DNA from: JASTVH01 sp042862465
Lineage (GTDB): Bacteria; Pseudomonadota; Gammaproteobacteria; Pseudomonadales; Oleiphilaceae
NCBI GenBank assembly: GCA_042862465.1
Contig: JASTVH010000001.1
Location: 124,001 to 188,000 of the forward strand
Reading direction: 5' to 3'
DNA length: 64,000 nt
The notes below the pieces were generated by a model that had not been told where the DNA came from, did not search any database, and saw only the letters and a program-made list of their open reading frames with translations. Of this stretch, positions 34,375 through 43,773 are shown in pieces; within the stretch, counting starts at the first letter, position 1, and each line of letters starts with the position of its first letter. Position numbers and translations under genes: made by a program.

Positions 34375-35838
34375 TCAGGAAGAACAGCTCAGGGAGATGT
34401 GACGGCCACCATCCGCTGACGGCCGGGCGTAATGCGCCGATTCCGGTTGCTCGTCATAGGGTTGCCGCAGGACATCCAACAGTCGGTCGATCTCCGTGTA
34501 ATCGCCATTTTCCGCCTGTTCAATGGCGGTCTGTGCCAGGCCGGTTCTTAGGACATAGCGGGGGTTGGCGTGGCGCATCTGCTGCTGGCGTTTTTCCGGC
34601 GCAGTCGTTTCCCGTGTCAGTCGTTGCCCATAGTTTTTCAGCCACTCCTCGGGCAACGCGCGATCCACGAAAAGATCATGCAAACCCTGCGGATCGCTTT
34701 CCCAGTCGCACAGGGCACGGAAAAAGAGGGTGAAGTCCGTTTCCTCCTGTTGCAGCAGGCGAAACAGGCCGATCACCAGCTGCGTATCCTCGGCTTCTTC
34801 CTCCTCAAGCCCCAGCTTGGCGCGCATCCTGGCCATGAAAGCGCTGTTATAGGTGGTTTCGTAGTGGCGCATGGTCCGGCGCAGGGTGTCGTCGGGCAGC
34901 AGATCCTGGAAGCAGCGCACCAGCATCTGGCAGTTCCAGTAGCCGACTTCCGGTTGCCGGTTGTAGGCATAGCGACCGCCGGCATCGGTATGATTGGCCA
35001 CGAAACCGGCCCGGAAGGCCTCCATGAAGGCAAACGGGCCGTAATCGAAGGTCTCCCCCAGGACCGACATGTTGTCGGTGTTCATGACCCCGTGCACGAA
35101 GCCGAAGGCCTGCCAGTCGGCGATCAGCTGAGCGGTGCGCTCCAGGACTTCCCTGAGCAGTGCTTCATGGCGACGGGCCGGATTGGTTTCCTGCTGCAGG
35201 TGCGGATAAACAGTTTCGACGGTGTAGTCGGCCAGTTGGCGTACGGCGTCGTTGCCCTGGTGGATACGGGCATACTCGAAGTGGCCGAAACGGACATGGG
35301 TGGGCGTGGCCCGGACCAGGGTGGCAGCGGATTCCGGTTGTTCCCGCATCACCTGATGGGGCGAGCGGGTGATGAACAGGGCCCGTGTGCTGGGAATCCC
35401 CAGCGCATGGAGGGCTTCACTGGCCAGGTATTCGCGGATGGTGGAGCGCAGCACGGCGCGGCCGTCACCGAATCGCGAGTAGGGCGTCTGGCCGGCACCC
35501 TTGAGGTGCCAGTCCCAGCGCTGACCGTCCTGATCCAGCACCTCCCCGAGCAGAATCCCGCGGCCGTCACCCAGATCCGGATTGTAGTGACCAAACTGGT
35601 GCCCGGTGTATTTCTGGGCCAGGGGCGCCATGCCCTCGAGCACGAGTTGTCCTGCGCCCAGCCTGGCCAGTGCCAGGCGGTCCTCTGTTTCCGCATCTAT
35701 GCCGAAGCGGGCCAGCAGGGGCGTGTTAACGCTGACCAGCTCGGGATCGGGCAGTGGCGTCGGCTTCAATGGGGTGTAGAAGTGGGACGGCAGGCGGTGA
35801 AAGGTATTACAAAATTTAATTTTCTCAAAAGCGCTCAC
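34375..35838 (-). CDS. selO: SelO/YdiU, protein adenylyltransferase
   Basis: A 487-residue pseudokinase-fold enzyme that transfers AMP to protein hydroxyl groups, linked to oxidative stress. Family motifs are clear: KYTGHQFGHYNPDLGDGRGI near residues 76-95, HLKGAGQTPYSRFGDGRAVLRS and FVHGVMNTDNMS. The C-terminus ends in SLSCSS, like E. coli YdiU; the Cys is in the place of selenocysteine in eukaryotic SelO. Length matches the family (about 480). It is divergent from the HD-domain gene that starts at 36058. Confidence 0.93.
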   Translation of the reverse strand: MSAFEKIKFCNTFHRLPSHFYTPLKPTPLPDPELVSVNTPLLARFGIDAETEDRLALARLGAGQLVLEGMAPLAQKYTGHQFGHYNPDLGDGRGILLGEVLDQDGQRWDWHLKGAGQTPYSRFGDGRAVLRSTIREYLASEALHALGIPSTRALFITRSPHQVMREQPESAATLVRATPTHVRFGHFEYARIHQGNDAVRQLADYTVETVYPHLQQETNPARRHEALLREVLERTAQLIADWQAFGFVHGVMNTDNMSVLGETFDYGPFAFMEAFRAGFVANHTDAGGRYAYNRQPEVGYWNCQMLVRCFQDLLPDDTLRRTMRHYETTYNSAFMARMRAKLGLEEEEAEDTQLVIGLFRLLQQEETDFTLFFRALCDWESDPQGLHDLFVDRALPEEWLKNYGQRLTRETTAPEKRQQQMRHANPRYVLRTGLAQTAIEQAENGDYTEIDRLLDVLRQPYDEQPESAHYARPSADGGRHISLSCSS

Positions 35839-36057
35839 GGCATCTCCGTAGGGTCACATGCAGCCGGTGGAGTCGGATGCCAGTGTACGCATCCGTGGCG
35901 CTTGGACCAATCCCTGGGGACTCTCTGATTACCATACGGTCAGAAGCGCCGAATTAGGTCGTTTACTCTAAACCCGATGGGGATAATCAAGGCTGTTTCA
36001 GGGAAGCAAGATGCCTTTCTTCAAAGGAAAAGAGCCTGGCGACAGAGGAGTAAAGCC

Positions 36058-36612
36058 ATGATTCAGGACCTGCAGTTGGTCGACCGCCTGTTCACCGGTT
36101 GGCGCGAGACCCTGGGTGGAGACTACGAGGGCTACCGGAACCACGTGTATCGGGTCGTCAACCTGACACACCGTTTCCATCCCGAGATGTCCGAAGAGGA
36201 GTTCACGCTGCTCCAGGTCGCCGCGGCTTACCATGATGTGGGCATCTGGCTGGACAACACTCTGGACTATCTGGAGCCCTCGGCCGACCGTGCCGGTGGT
36301 TTTTTGGTCCGCCATATCGATCTGGGCAAGTCTTCGCTGGCCGAAAAACAGCGGCTGGTGCGGGCCATGATCTACCAGCACCACGCCATCAGACCGGCCC
36401 GGGATCCGGATTTGCCACTGGTGGATGCCTTTCGCAAGGCGGATTGGACGGATGTGCTGATGGGGGCCTATGCGTTTGGTCTGCCCCGCAAAGAAGTGAA
36501 GGCCATTCAGCAGGCCTTCCCCGATGCCGGTTTCCACATGCGGCTGCTGCAGCTGGCCGGGCACCGCCTGAAAACCAATCCTTTCAAACCCTTACCAATG
36601 CTGCGCTGGTAA
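36058..36612 (+). CDS. HD-domain phosphohydrolase-like protein
   Basis: A 184-residue soluble protein with an HD domain: H29 (NHVYRVVNLTH), the H59-D60 pair in AAAYHDVGIW, and a later His-His pair (IYQHHAIRP) plus FRKADWTDV as the distal Asp. All metal ligands look present, so hydrolysis of a phosphate ester or nucleotide is likely, but the substrate is unknown. The ATG at 36058 has GAGGAG 7 nt upstream; the frame is open from 35977 without conserved residues. Convergent with the helicase gene, with a stem-loop at the junction. Confidence 0.82.
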   Translation: MIQDLQLVDRLFTGWRETLGGDYEGYRNHVYRVVNLTHRFHPEMSEEEFTLLQVAAAYHDVGIWLDNTLDYLEPSADRAGGFLVRHIDLGKSSLAEKQRLVRAMIYQHHAIRPARDPDLPLVDAFRKADWTDVLMGAYAFGLPRKEVKAIQQAFPDAGFHMRLLQLAGHRLKTNPFKPLPMLRW

Positions 36613-36617
36613 CACCG

Positions 36618-36637
36618 CCGGCGCTCAGGAGCGCCGG
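36618..36637. terminator. Stem-loop in the convergent HD/helicase junction
   Basis: A perfect 8-bp G+C-rich stem, CCGGCGCT (36618-36625) and AGCGCCGG (36630-36637), with a CAGG loop. It lies 5 bp after the HD gene stop and spans the stop codon of the convergent helicase gene. No T-run follows, so it may act in both directions with weak efficiency. Confidence 0.5.
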
Positions 36638-38343
36638 GGTTTAGGGGCCTTGGGTTTGCCGCCCTTCGCGGGGCGCTTGGACGGCCGCTTGGGGGGCATG
36701 GCTTCGCCGGCTTCACCGTCTACCGGAGAAAGGTCGAGTTGGCGCCCTCCCACCCAGACTTTCTTCAGCTGATTCTGGATCGATGAAGGCATGCCTTCCG
36801 GCAGGTCGACATGGCTGAAATCATCAAACAGGGTGATGCGCCCGATGTACTTGCTGTCGAGGCCAGCTTCGTTGGCAATGGCACCCACCAGGTTGCCGGG
36901 CTTGACGCCCTGGTTGCGGCCCACTTCCACCCGATAACGCACCAGACCTTCGTCCGCGGCCTGATTCCTGCGCGGCGCTGATTTCCGGCGCTCGGGGCTG
37001 TGCTCATTCCGGGGCGGACGGACTTCCCGCAGCAGCAGCGGTGTCGCGCCCTGGGCCATGTGAGCCAGCGCCGCGGCCAGTTGCAGCGGATCCACATCGT
37101 TCTCGCGCTGATACTGGGCCACGATCTCGGTAAACAGTTCCAGATCCTGACTCGCCAGCACTTCCCCAATCTGTTGCTTGAAGCGTGCGATGCGCTGATC
37201 GTTGATCCATTCTGTGGACGGCAGATCCATCTTTTCGATCTTGTTGCGTGTGGCCTTTTCGATGGCCCGCAGCAGGCGGGTTTCCCGTGGCGTCACGAAC
37301 AGGATAGCCTCCCCATGGCGTCCGGCGCGGCCGGTGCGGCCAATGCGATGGACATAGGCCTCGGTGTCGTAGGGGATGTCGTAGTTGATGACATGGCTGA
37401 TGCGCTCTACATCCAGGCCGCGGGCCGCGACGTCGGTGGCCACGATGATGTCCAGCTGGCCTTTCTTCAGGCGGTCCACGGTGCGTTCGCGTTGCACCTG
37501 GGCGACATCACCACTGAGCGGTGCGGCGGCATAGCCGCGGGCTTCCAGCTTGGTGGCCAGGTCGGCGGTGGTGGTCTTGGTGCGCACGAAAATGATCATG
37601 GCATCGAAGGTTTCACCCTCGAGGATACGGGTGAGGGCATCCAGCTTGTGCATACCGCTGACCGGCCAGTAGCGCTGGCGGATGGTATCGGCAGTCGTGG
37701 TTTTGACCTGGATGGTGACCTGTGCCGGATTGCGCAGGTGGCTGTTGGCAATCCGCCGCACCTGGTCCGGCATGGTGGCCGAAAACAGGGCAATCTGACG
37801 TTGTGGCGGGGTATGTTCCAGAACCCATTCCACATCATCGATAAAGCCCATGCGCAGCATTTCGTCGGCTTCGTCCAGCACCAGGGCCTTGAGCTCGTCG
37901 AGCTTCAGGGTGCCACGGCGCATGTGGTCCATCACCCGGCCAGGCGTACCCACCACGACATGGACGCCGCGCTTGAGAGCCTTCAACTGGCTGCGAAAAT
38001 CCTGGCCACCGTAGATGGGCAGGACATGAAAGCCGTTCATGTGCGCGGCGTATTTCTGGAACGCCTCGGAAACCTGAATGGCCAGCTCACGAGTGGGCGC
38101 CAGCACCAGCACCTGCGGGGTCTTTTGGCTCATATCCAGATTGGACAGGATGGGCAGGGCGAACGCGGCGGTTTTGCCGGTGCCGGTCTGGGCCTGTCCC
38201 AGGACATCCCGGCCTTCCAGCAGTAACGGGATGGTCCGGGCCTGGATGGGCGACGGGGTTTCGTAACCGACCTCGTCCAGAGCGCGCAGTAGGGAAGGGT
38301 TCAACGCCATTTGGCGGAACTCGGTGATGGTGCCAGTTGTCAT
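36625..38343 (-). CDS. deaD: DEAD-box RNA helicase, DeaD/CsdA type
   Basis: A 572-residue ATP-dependent RNA helicase. Motifs in order: Q motif, AQTGTGKT (51-58), PTRELA, TPGR, DEAD (157-160), SAT and HRIGRTGR. After the core comes a DbpA-like RNA-binding domain (about 480-550, RYRVEVGRNQGVKPGNLVGAI) and a short basic Lys/Pro/Arg tail. DeaD-type helicases help ribosome assembly and mRNA decay, especially in the cold. The ATG at 38343 begins MTTGTITEFRQMAL; the frame is open upstream but not conserved. No cold-shock leader was recognised in the 168 bp upstream. Confidence 0.93.
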   Translation of the reverse strand: MTTGTITEFRQMALNPSLLRALDEVGYETPSPIQARTIPLLLEGRDVLGQAQTGTGKTAAFALPILSNLDMSQKTPQVLVLAPTRELAIQVSEAFQKYAAHMNGFHVLPIYGGQDFRSQLKALKRGVHVVVGTPGRVMDHMRRGTLKLDELKALVLDEADEMLRMGFIDDVEWVLEHTPPQRQIALFSATMPDQVRRIANSHLRNPAQVTIQVKTTTADTIRQRYWPVSGMHKLDALTRILEGETFDAMIIFVRTKTTTADLATKLEARGYAAAPLSGDVAQVQRERTVDRLKKGQLDIIVATDVAARGLDVERISHVINYDIPYDTEAYVHRIGRTGRAGRHGEAILFVTPRETRLLRAIEKATRNKIEKMDLPSTEWINDQRIARFKQQIGEVLASQDLELFTEIVAQYQRENDVDPLQLAAALAHMAQGATPLLLREVRPPRNEHSPERRKSAPRRNQAADEGLVRYRVEVGRNQGVKPGNLVGAIANEAGLDSKYIGRITLFDDFSHVDLPEGMPSSIQNQLKKVWVGGRQLDLSPVDGEAGEAMPPKRPSKRPAKGGKPKAPKPRRS

Positions 38344-38511
38344 GAATATTACCTGGAAAGAAAATGGAGCTTGGCGGGCGACAGGCCAGACCTGCGCGAC
38401 CGTAAGAATTCCCCGCGGTTTGCGAGATTGGGGCAAAAATCGAGGGCCCGATACTTTAACCGGTTGGGGCCTGAATTGCACCGTCTTTTTACATGATTGG
38501 ATAAAAAGTGG

Positions 38512-39648
38512 TCAAGCGGCGGGGGCTTCTAGCAGTGCCTCGACCAGCTGTCGGTAGCGGGGTGTCAGTTCGGATTGTCGGAAACCCGCGGGGGCGGTTG
38601 AGGCCATGTCGGGCATACCGTTGGCAACCCAACGAATGATCAGCTCGGCAGCCGCACGGGCTTCGCGCACCGGCGCCTCCTCGTGCGATGGGTAGCGACA
38701 GGATGCGGGAACGTATTCCGGGTAAGCCAGGCGGTCCGGCACGACGGGCAGGCAGCCGGAGGCCATGGCTTCCAGCACTGACAGGCCCTGGAAGTCATGC
38801 AGGGCAGTGGACAGCACGATGTCTGCCTCCTGCATAAGCGTTTGATAGCGGGCCTTGTCTTCCAGGAAGCCCCAATGGGCGATCCGTGAAGGAAACTGTT
38901 GGCGGATACGGTGGAACGGCTTGGGGATCTGCCGGAACTGCTGGCCGACCAGGCTGAGTTTGAAGTCGATATCGCGCGCATGCAGCTCCTGGAGAATCCG
39001 AAGCAGACGATCCGGGCCCTTGTCGAACTCCCAGCGGTGATTCCAGACCAGATGCAATGGTTTGCCCAAGGCGGGCGGACGAGTGTGGTACCAGTGGTCC
39101 TCGATGGGAACCGGCAGGATCGAGGCGTTTTCGCTCAAGGCTTCGTCCAATCGTTCCGGTACGCCATCGGGCAGGCGTTTCATGAGGCGTTCCACCCCGC
39201 GCAGAAAGCTTTGGCGGTTCCAGTCGCTGTTGAAAACGACCCGATCGGCCGACAGGGCGGTATAGAGGTTGACCATCTGCGGATCAATGGACTGTACCCG
39301 TTCGTCACGCACCGGATAGGCGAACTGGTTTTCGTGGAAATAGGCCAGTGCCGGGGTGTGCGCCAGGTGGCGGTTGAGACCGCGCAACGTTGCAAGGTCC
39401 ACCATACTGGTCACCACCAGTGCATCCCACTGCTCCTGCAATAACGGATGACCAAACCAGCTCAGGGGGTTGCCGCGAATGCGCCAGCGGAAATAGCGTG
39501 GGGGCAGTGTCAGGAATGCCCACTCCACGTCCGGGACCATGGCGGCCAGGGTCTGGCGCCAGCGTTTATGGCTGTCCGCATCGTAGGCGGAAAGACAAAG
39601 GATTCGCGGGCGCTTTGCAGCACCCGTGACAGCAGGGTCGGTGCTCAT
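38512..39648 (-). CDS. DUF3524 glycosyltransferase, tRNA-queuosine mannosyltransferase-like
   Basis: A 378-residue GT4-type glycosyltransferase. The N-terminal DUF3524 domain shows the family hallmark AYFHENQFAYP (residues 102-112) and SADRVVFNSDWNR. The C-terminal part has the GT-B nucleotide-sugar end: LHLVWNHRWEFDKGPDRLL, then DFQGLSVLEAMASGCLPVVPD. Animal homologues (GTDC1/QTMAN) attach mannose to queuosine in tRNA-Asp. Bacterial members are little studied, so tRNA as the substrate is an inference. Its ATG overlaps the stop of the upstream SDR gene (ATGA); a pseudouridine synthase for tRNA lies further upstream. Confidence 0.85.
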   Translation of the reverse strand: MSTDPAVTGAAKRPRILCLSAYDADSHKRWRQTLAAMVPDVEWAFLTLPPRYFRWRIRGNPLSWFGHPLLQEQWDALVVTSMVDLATLRGLNRHLAHTPALAYFHENQFAYPVRDERVQSIDPQMVNLYTALSADRVVFNSDWNRQSFLRGVERLMKRLPDGVPERLDEALSENASILPVPIEDHWYHTRPPALGKPLHLVWNHRWEFDKGPDRLLRILQELHARDIDFKLSLVGQQFRQIPKPFHRIRQQFPSRIAHWGFLEDKARYQTLMQEADIVLSTALHDFQGLSVLEAMASGCLPVVPDRLAYPEYVPASCRYPSHEEAPVREARAAAELIIRWVANGMPDMASTAPAGFRQSELTPRYRQLVEALLEAPAA

Positions 39649-40682
39649 CAGTTCCAGTCGGGCGGGAAGCGGTCCTTGAGTTTTTCTTCCAGGGCCGGCT
39701 TGAGCCGGTGACTGTGAACCAGCCAGGCGATCGCGCTCTTGAGCACGGTGTCGGCTGGGCGCGGTTGCAGACCAAAGGTCTCGTTGGTTTCCCGGGTATC
39801 GAAATAGGCGTAGCGGTCGGCAACCTCATACACCAGATCGTAGGTGAAAGGTGGTTCGATTCCGAAGAGGCGGCATAGACGCTCCACCCATTTGGCCGCC
39901 CATAGCATCAACCCGCGGTTCACCCCCAGGTGCAGCGGTTTGACGCCGGTCAGGGCCTTGAGCTTGAGACCGATATCCTTGACCGGAATGTTCTCGCCAC
40001 CGACCACATAACGGCGACCGTTTTCGCCCTTGGTCAGCGCGGCCACATGAGCGGCGGCCACATCGCGTACGTCCACCAGATTGAGACCGCCACGATAGGT
40101 TTGGCCCTTGCCGTTGAGCCAGTCCATGACCAGCTGATTGGAGGGTGTGATCCGATAATCGAAGGGGCCAAGTACGATGGCCGGGCAGATGACCACCAGG
40201 TGAATGCCGTATTCCTGAGCCAGGGCCTGGGCGGTCTTTTCACTCTGGGTTTTGGCGATGTAGTAGGGGTTGTGGGCGTCGGTGTTCCAGTCGTCCCCGG
40301 TGCGCATGTCAGTGGGATCGTAGGAAAAACCCACTGAAGCCACGGAGCTGGTGTAGACGATGCGCTGGATGCCATGGGCATGGGCAGCGGCGAACACGTT
40401 CTTGGCACCCTGTACGGCGGGTGCAACGATTTCATCCGGGTCTTTGGCAATGGTTTTGTAGACGGCCGCCAGATGCAGAATCGCCTCGACCCCTTCCGCG
40501 GCCTGCTTGATAGACCCGGCATCCATGACGTCGCCTTCGCAGAGCTCGACATCGAGCCCGTCCAGACCCCGTCGGTCGGACTTGGGCCGCACCATGGCCT
40601 TGACCTGGTGACCCTCGGCCAGCAGGCAACGACAGACATTGGCGCCGATATGACCGTTAGCGCCCGTGACCAGCACTCGCAT
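39648..40682 (-). CDS. NAD-dependent epimerase/dehydratase, extended SDR
   Basis: A 344-residue extended short-chain dehydrogenase. The NAD(P)-binding motif GANGHIG is at residues 7-13, and the catalytic pair YxxxK is Y140 and K144, with Ser/Thr in VYTSSVASVGFS. It is closest by eye to HpnA or dihydroflavonol reductase-like enzymes that act on sugars or hydroxy-ketones. It is the first gene of a two-gene unit with the DUF3524 glycosyltransferase, so it might make the sugar donor or modify the product. The exact substrate is not readable. Confidence 0.85.
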   Translation of the reverse strand: MRVLVTGANGHIGANVCRCLLAEGHQVKAMVRPKSDRRGLDGLDVELCEGDVMDAGSIKQAAEGVEAILHLAAVYKTIAKDPDEIVAPAVQGAKNVFAAAHAHGIQRIVYTSSVASVGFSYDPTDMRTGDDWNTDAHNPYYIAKTQSEKTAQALAQEYGIHLVVICPAIVLGPFDYRITPSNQLVMDWLNGKGQTYRGGLNLVDVRDVAAAHVAALTKGENGRRYVVGGENIPVKDIGLKLKALTGVKPLHLGVNRGLMLWAAKWVERLCRLFGIEPPFTYDLVYEVADRYAYFDTRETNETFGLQPRPADTVLKSAIAWLVHSHRLKPALEEKLKDRFPPDWN

Positions 40683-40795
40683 GACGGATTCCTCCCCCGA
40701 GTATTTCTCGTTCTAATTTGGCGGGGACTATGGCATGAACGGGTAGGAATGCCAACTTTGGGGGAAGCGCGTCGGGATCTGAGGTTGCCTTTTTC

Positions 40796-40816
40796 GTCGG
40801 ACGTCGGACGTCGGAC
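40796..40816. repeat. Three tandem copies of GTCGGAC
   Basis: A perfect threefold heptamer repeat, followed by G, in the 144-bp gap between truC and the SDR gene. The same core occurs on the other strand at 46582-46593 (CCGACGTCCGAC), between the flavin reductase and a small gene. Both are intergenic; the function is unknown. Confidence 0.7.
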
Positions 40817-40826
40817 GCTCTGATGT

Positions 40827-41597
40827 TCATACCTGTGGGGGGCTGCCCTGATGGTGCCAGCCCAGGGCTTCCAGTGCGGTTTGGAAGTCCTGCGACGGTT
40901 TGGCTTCCAGGTGGAGAGCTTCGCCGGTTACTGGGTGCTTGAGTTGTAGGTTGGTGGCGGCCAGGAGGAGGCGGTCGACGTTGAACTGGTCGCGGAAGAA
41001 ACGGTTGTGGTTGCCTTTGCCGTAGGTAGAGTCACCGATGATGGGGTGGCTGATGTGTTTCATGTGGCGGCGCAGCTGGTGGCGGCGGCCGGTCCGGGGG
41101 TGCAGGGCGACGAGGCTGTAGCGGCTGGCGGGGTAGCGTTTGTCCACGGCGAAGGGCAGTTCTGCCCGGGCAAGGCGGTGGTAGCAGGTCAGGGCAGACT
41201 GGTTCTCGACGTCGAGGGTCTTGCGGGAGCGCCGATCGTCTTTCACGCTCAATGGGTGGCGAATGATGCCGCCCAGGGGCGGGTAACCGCGGACCACGGT
41301 CAGGTAACGCTTGCGAACCGCGTGGTTTTCGAACTGGATCGCCACGCTGGCGGCCGTGTCGCGGTCGAGGGCGAACAGCAGGATACCGGATGTGGGCTTA
41401 TCCAGGCGGTGCACAGGAAAAACCTTGCGGCCGAGCTGCTCGCGCAGAATGGCCATGGCGAAGCGGGTCTCCCGACGGTCAATTTCGCTGCGGTGCACCA
41501 GCAAACCGGCAGGTTTATGCACTGCAACCAGCCATTGGTCCTGGTAGAGAATGGGTAGCGATTCGGAAGGCGAGACGTCGGGGACCTGTTTTGACAT
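40827..41597 (-). CDS. truC: TruC, tRNA pseudouridine(65) synthase
   Basis: A 256-residue member of the RluA-type pseudouridine synthases. The catalytic Asp is D66 in HRLDKPTSG. The start ILYQDQWLVAVHKPAGLLVHRS and the later GRRHQLRRHMKHISHPIIGDSTYG closely follow E. coli TruC, which modifies U65 in tRNA-Ile and tRNA-Asp. There is no S4 domain, as expected for TruC. It stands 144 bp upstream of the SDR-glycosyltransferase pair on the same strand, and is divergent from the ABC1 kinase gene. Confidence 0.9.
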   Translation of the reverse strand: MSKQVPDVSPSESLPILYQDQWLVAVHKPAGLLVHRSEIDRRETRFAMAILREQLGRKVFPVHRLDKPTSGILLFALDRDTAASVAIQFENHAVRKRYLTVVRGYPPLGGIIRHPLSVKDDRRSRKTLDVENQSALTCYHRLARAELPFAVDKRYPASRYSLVALHPRTGRRHQLRRHMKHISHPIIGDSTYGKGNHNRFFRDQFNVDRLLLAATNLQLKHPVTGEALHLEAKPSQDFQTALEALGWHHQGSPPQV

Positions 41598-41763
41598 GTG
41601 ATGTGATTACAACTTGCAGGTTGTGGACTGCCACATTAGCGTACCAGTCGATACAATGAAGCTTCCATGATAACGGACTTTGATGCCCGGAGCGCCTCAG
41701 AACCAATGCCTTTGCTTGCAGAGAACCCTTTAATCGCACCGGGACGAATGGATAGTACCTCAG

Positions 41764-43731
41764 ATGTCAGCTGACGATTCCAACAAGAAAGTCATCGAAA
41801 TCAACCTGCCAGTGCTGCGTGAACGTACGGATAGCGCTTTGCGCGGGGCGGGCCGGTTTGCCCGCAGTACCATCAAACTGCCGGGGGCCTTTGTGCCGGT
41901 GACGCGGCTGGTGTTGCGTGAAGAGCCGGTGACCCGCGAGGAATTGTCCACCGAGCTGGATCAGTTATTCGCCACGCTCTATGAACACCCTTTGTCTGAG
42001 CACAGCCGGTCGCTGACGGTCTATCTGCGTCGCTACCGTCTGATTCCCAATGAAGAGTCCACCGAAAACCTGATCCGCTTCCTGGTGAAGCAGGTGGTAC
42101 TGCGCAGCCCGGTGGAAATTCCCGATGCCATCGTGGATGAATTCTGGGAGTTCTTCCACGAGTTGATCAGCGCGCCCGAGCTCAAGGGGCTGGTGGAGCT
42201 GAATCTGGACATCATTCGCCTTGTCCTGCGTACCTACGAGCCTTTGCTGGTGGATCTGCTCAATCGCATCAAACATGTACGCCGGGTCAACCAGGTGGCG
42301 CTCAACGATATGCTGGACAAGGTCCAGGTGCTGCGCAGCGATCTGGTGATCCTGCGCCGGCAGATCCGCGCCATCCGCTATATCAAGCCCTTCCTGCAGA
42401 CTGATCCGCGGGACTTCCGGGCCCAGGCGCAGATCGTGGCCAAGATGGTGCGCGAATTCGGACCGCTCTTCATCAAGATGGCCCAGGTGGCGGCGGCCAA
42501 TGCCGACTTCCTGCCGGAGGAGATCGCGGCCGAGCTGGCGGTGTTCCAGGAAGACGTCGATCCGATGACGCCGGACGAGGTGAAGCAAGCCTTTCTGGAG
42601 TCTTTCGGCAAGCTGCCTCATGAAGTCTATTACGACCTGGATCTGAACAAGCCCCTCAAGTCGGGCTCGATCGGGTCGGTCTATCTGGCCAAGAAGGCGG
42701 TGCGTCAGGGCAACATGGACATCCTGGTGCCCGTGGTGGTCAAGGTGGCCCGCCACAACCTGGAGCGGGAGTTCCAGATGGGCTCTCTGGCTATCGAACT
42801 CATGCTGATCAGCAGCCAGTACTGGGCGCCGCATTCCAAGTTGTTGCCGTTCCTGCAGGCCATGTCCGAGCAGATCAAGGAGTTTACCCGCGGGTTTGAG
42901 CAGGAGCTGGATTTTGAGGCGGAGGCGGTCATTCAGCGCCGCTTCGCCGAACGCTCCAGCCATTCCCGTTTCTGGCACGTACCGCAGATCTACCGGACCT
43001 CGAGTCGCGTGCTGGAAATGGAATTTCTGGAAGACGCCGTGGCCCTTAACCGCGCCCTGGGCGAGCGCAAGGGCAAGGACCGGCGCCGTCTGCAGCGGCG
43101 TATCGCCGAGAATTTCCTGTATACCGTATTGGAACACCTGATCGTGCATCAGGAGTTTCACGGCGACCTGCATCCGGGCAACATCATGGTGGGGCCCCAT
43201 GGTGAGCTGCATCTGATTGATTGGGGCAATGTGGTGAATATGCGCGGCAAGTGGCCTATGCTGCGGGATTATCTGCTTTCCGTGCTGAGCGGCGATACCG
43301 AGCGCCTGGCGGATTGTCTGATCGCCATGAGCACGGACCCGGTCCACCACCGTGAGCGCCGGGGTGATGTGATTGAGGCGCTGGACGAGACTCTGCGCAA
43401 ACGCAATGTCACCCCCCTGACCAGCACGCCCATGCGGACCCTGCTCAAGGAGGGCCGTTTCGGGCTCTATCGCCGGTTGCAGGCGTCCATGTATCTGTTG
43501 TCCAACACCTACCAGTTGGGTCTGGTGATCCAGAGCGATTACCTGCATCTTTCCCGGTCGCTGGCGGCCATGGCGGGCACCTACGCCAATCTGTATAAGG
43601 GCTATTCGCCACTCCTGCTGGCGCGGGATCTGGGTGTCGACCTGCTGCGCTTTCCGTTCAATCTGGCGCGCGAGCAGTTCTTGCCGTTGCGACAGGAAAG
43701 CCCGCCTGGTCTGCCGGCAACCCGGGAATAA
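41764..43731 (+). CDS. Atypical ABC1/UbiB-family kinase
   Basis: A 655-residue protein of the ABC1/AarF/UbiB family, longer at the N-terminus than UbiB. The KxGQ motif of the family reads FIKMAQ here (K238), and the Ala-rich nucleotide loop is replaced by KSGSIGSVY (near 299). The catalytic loop FHGDLHPGN (466-472) is intact, and the metal-binding DFG reads DWG (486-488). ABC1 proteins support ubiquinone synthesis or lipid metabolism, with ATPase rather than protein kinase activity. No ubi gene is nearby. A TonB-like gene follows after 42 bp and is probably co-transcribed. Confidence 0.85.
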   Translation: MSADDSNKKVIEINLPVLRERTDSALRGAGRFARSTIKLPGAFVPVTRLVLREEPVTREELSTELDQLFATLYEHPLSEHSRSLTVYLRRYRLIPNEESTENLIRFLVKQVVLRSPVEIPDAIVDEFWEFFHELISAPELKGLVELNLDIIRLVLRTYEPLLVDLLNRIKHVRRVNQVALNDMLDKVQVLRSDLVILRRQIRAIRYIKPFLQTDPRDFRAQAQIVAKMVREFGPLFIKMAQVAAANADFLPEEIAAELAVFQEDVDPMTPDEVKQAFLESFGKLPHEVYYDLDLNKPLKSGSIGSVYLAKKAVRQGNMDILVPVVVKVARHNLEREFQMGSLAIELMLISSQYWAPHSKLLPFLQAMSEQIKEFTRGFEQELDFEAEAVIQRRFAERSSHSRFWHVPQIYRTSSRVLEMEFLEDAVALNRALGERKGKDRRRLQRRIAENFLYTVLEHLIVHQEFHGDLHPGNIMVGPHGELHLIDWGNVVNMRGKWPMLRDYLLSVLSGDTERLADCLIAMSTDPVHHRERRGDVIEALDETLRKRNVTPLTSTPMRTLLKEGRFGLYRRLQASMYLLSNTYQLGLVIQSDYLHLSRSLAAMAGTYANLYKGYSPLLLARDLGVDLLRFPFNLAREQFLPLRQESPPGLPATRE

Positions 43732-43773
43732 CGGCCGTGGTCGTGTCATGCTGAAGCAACGTTGCTGAGTTTT

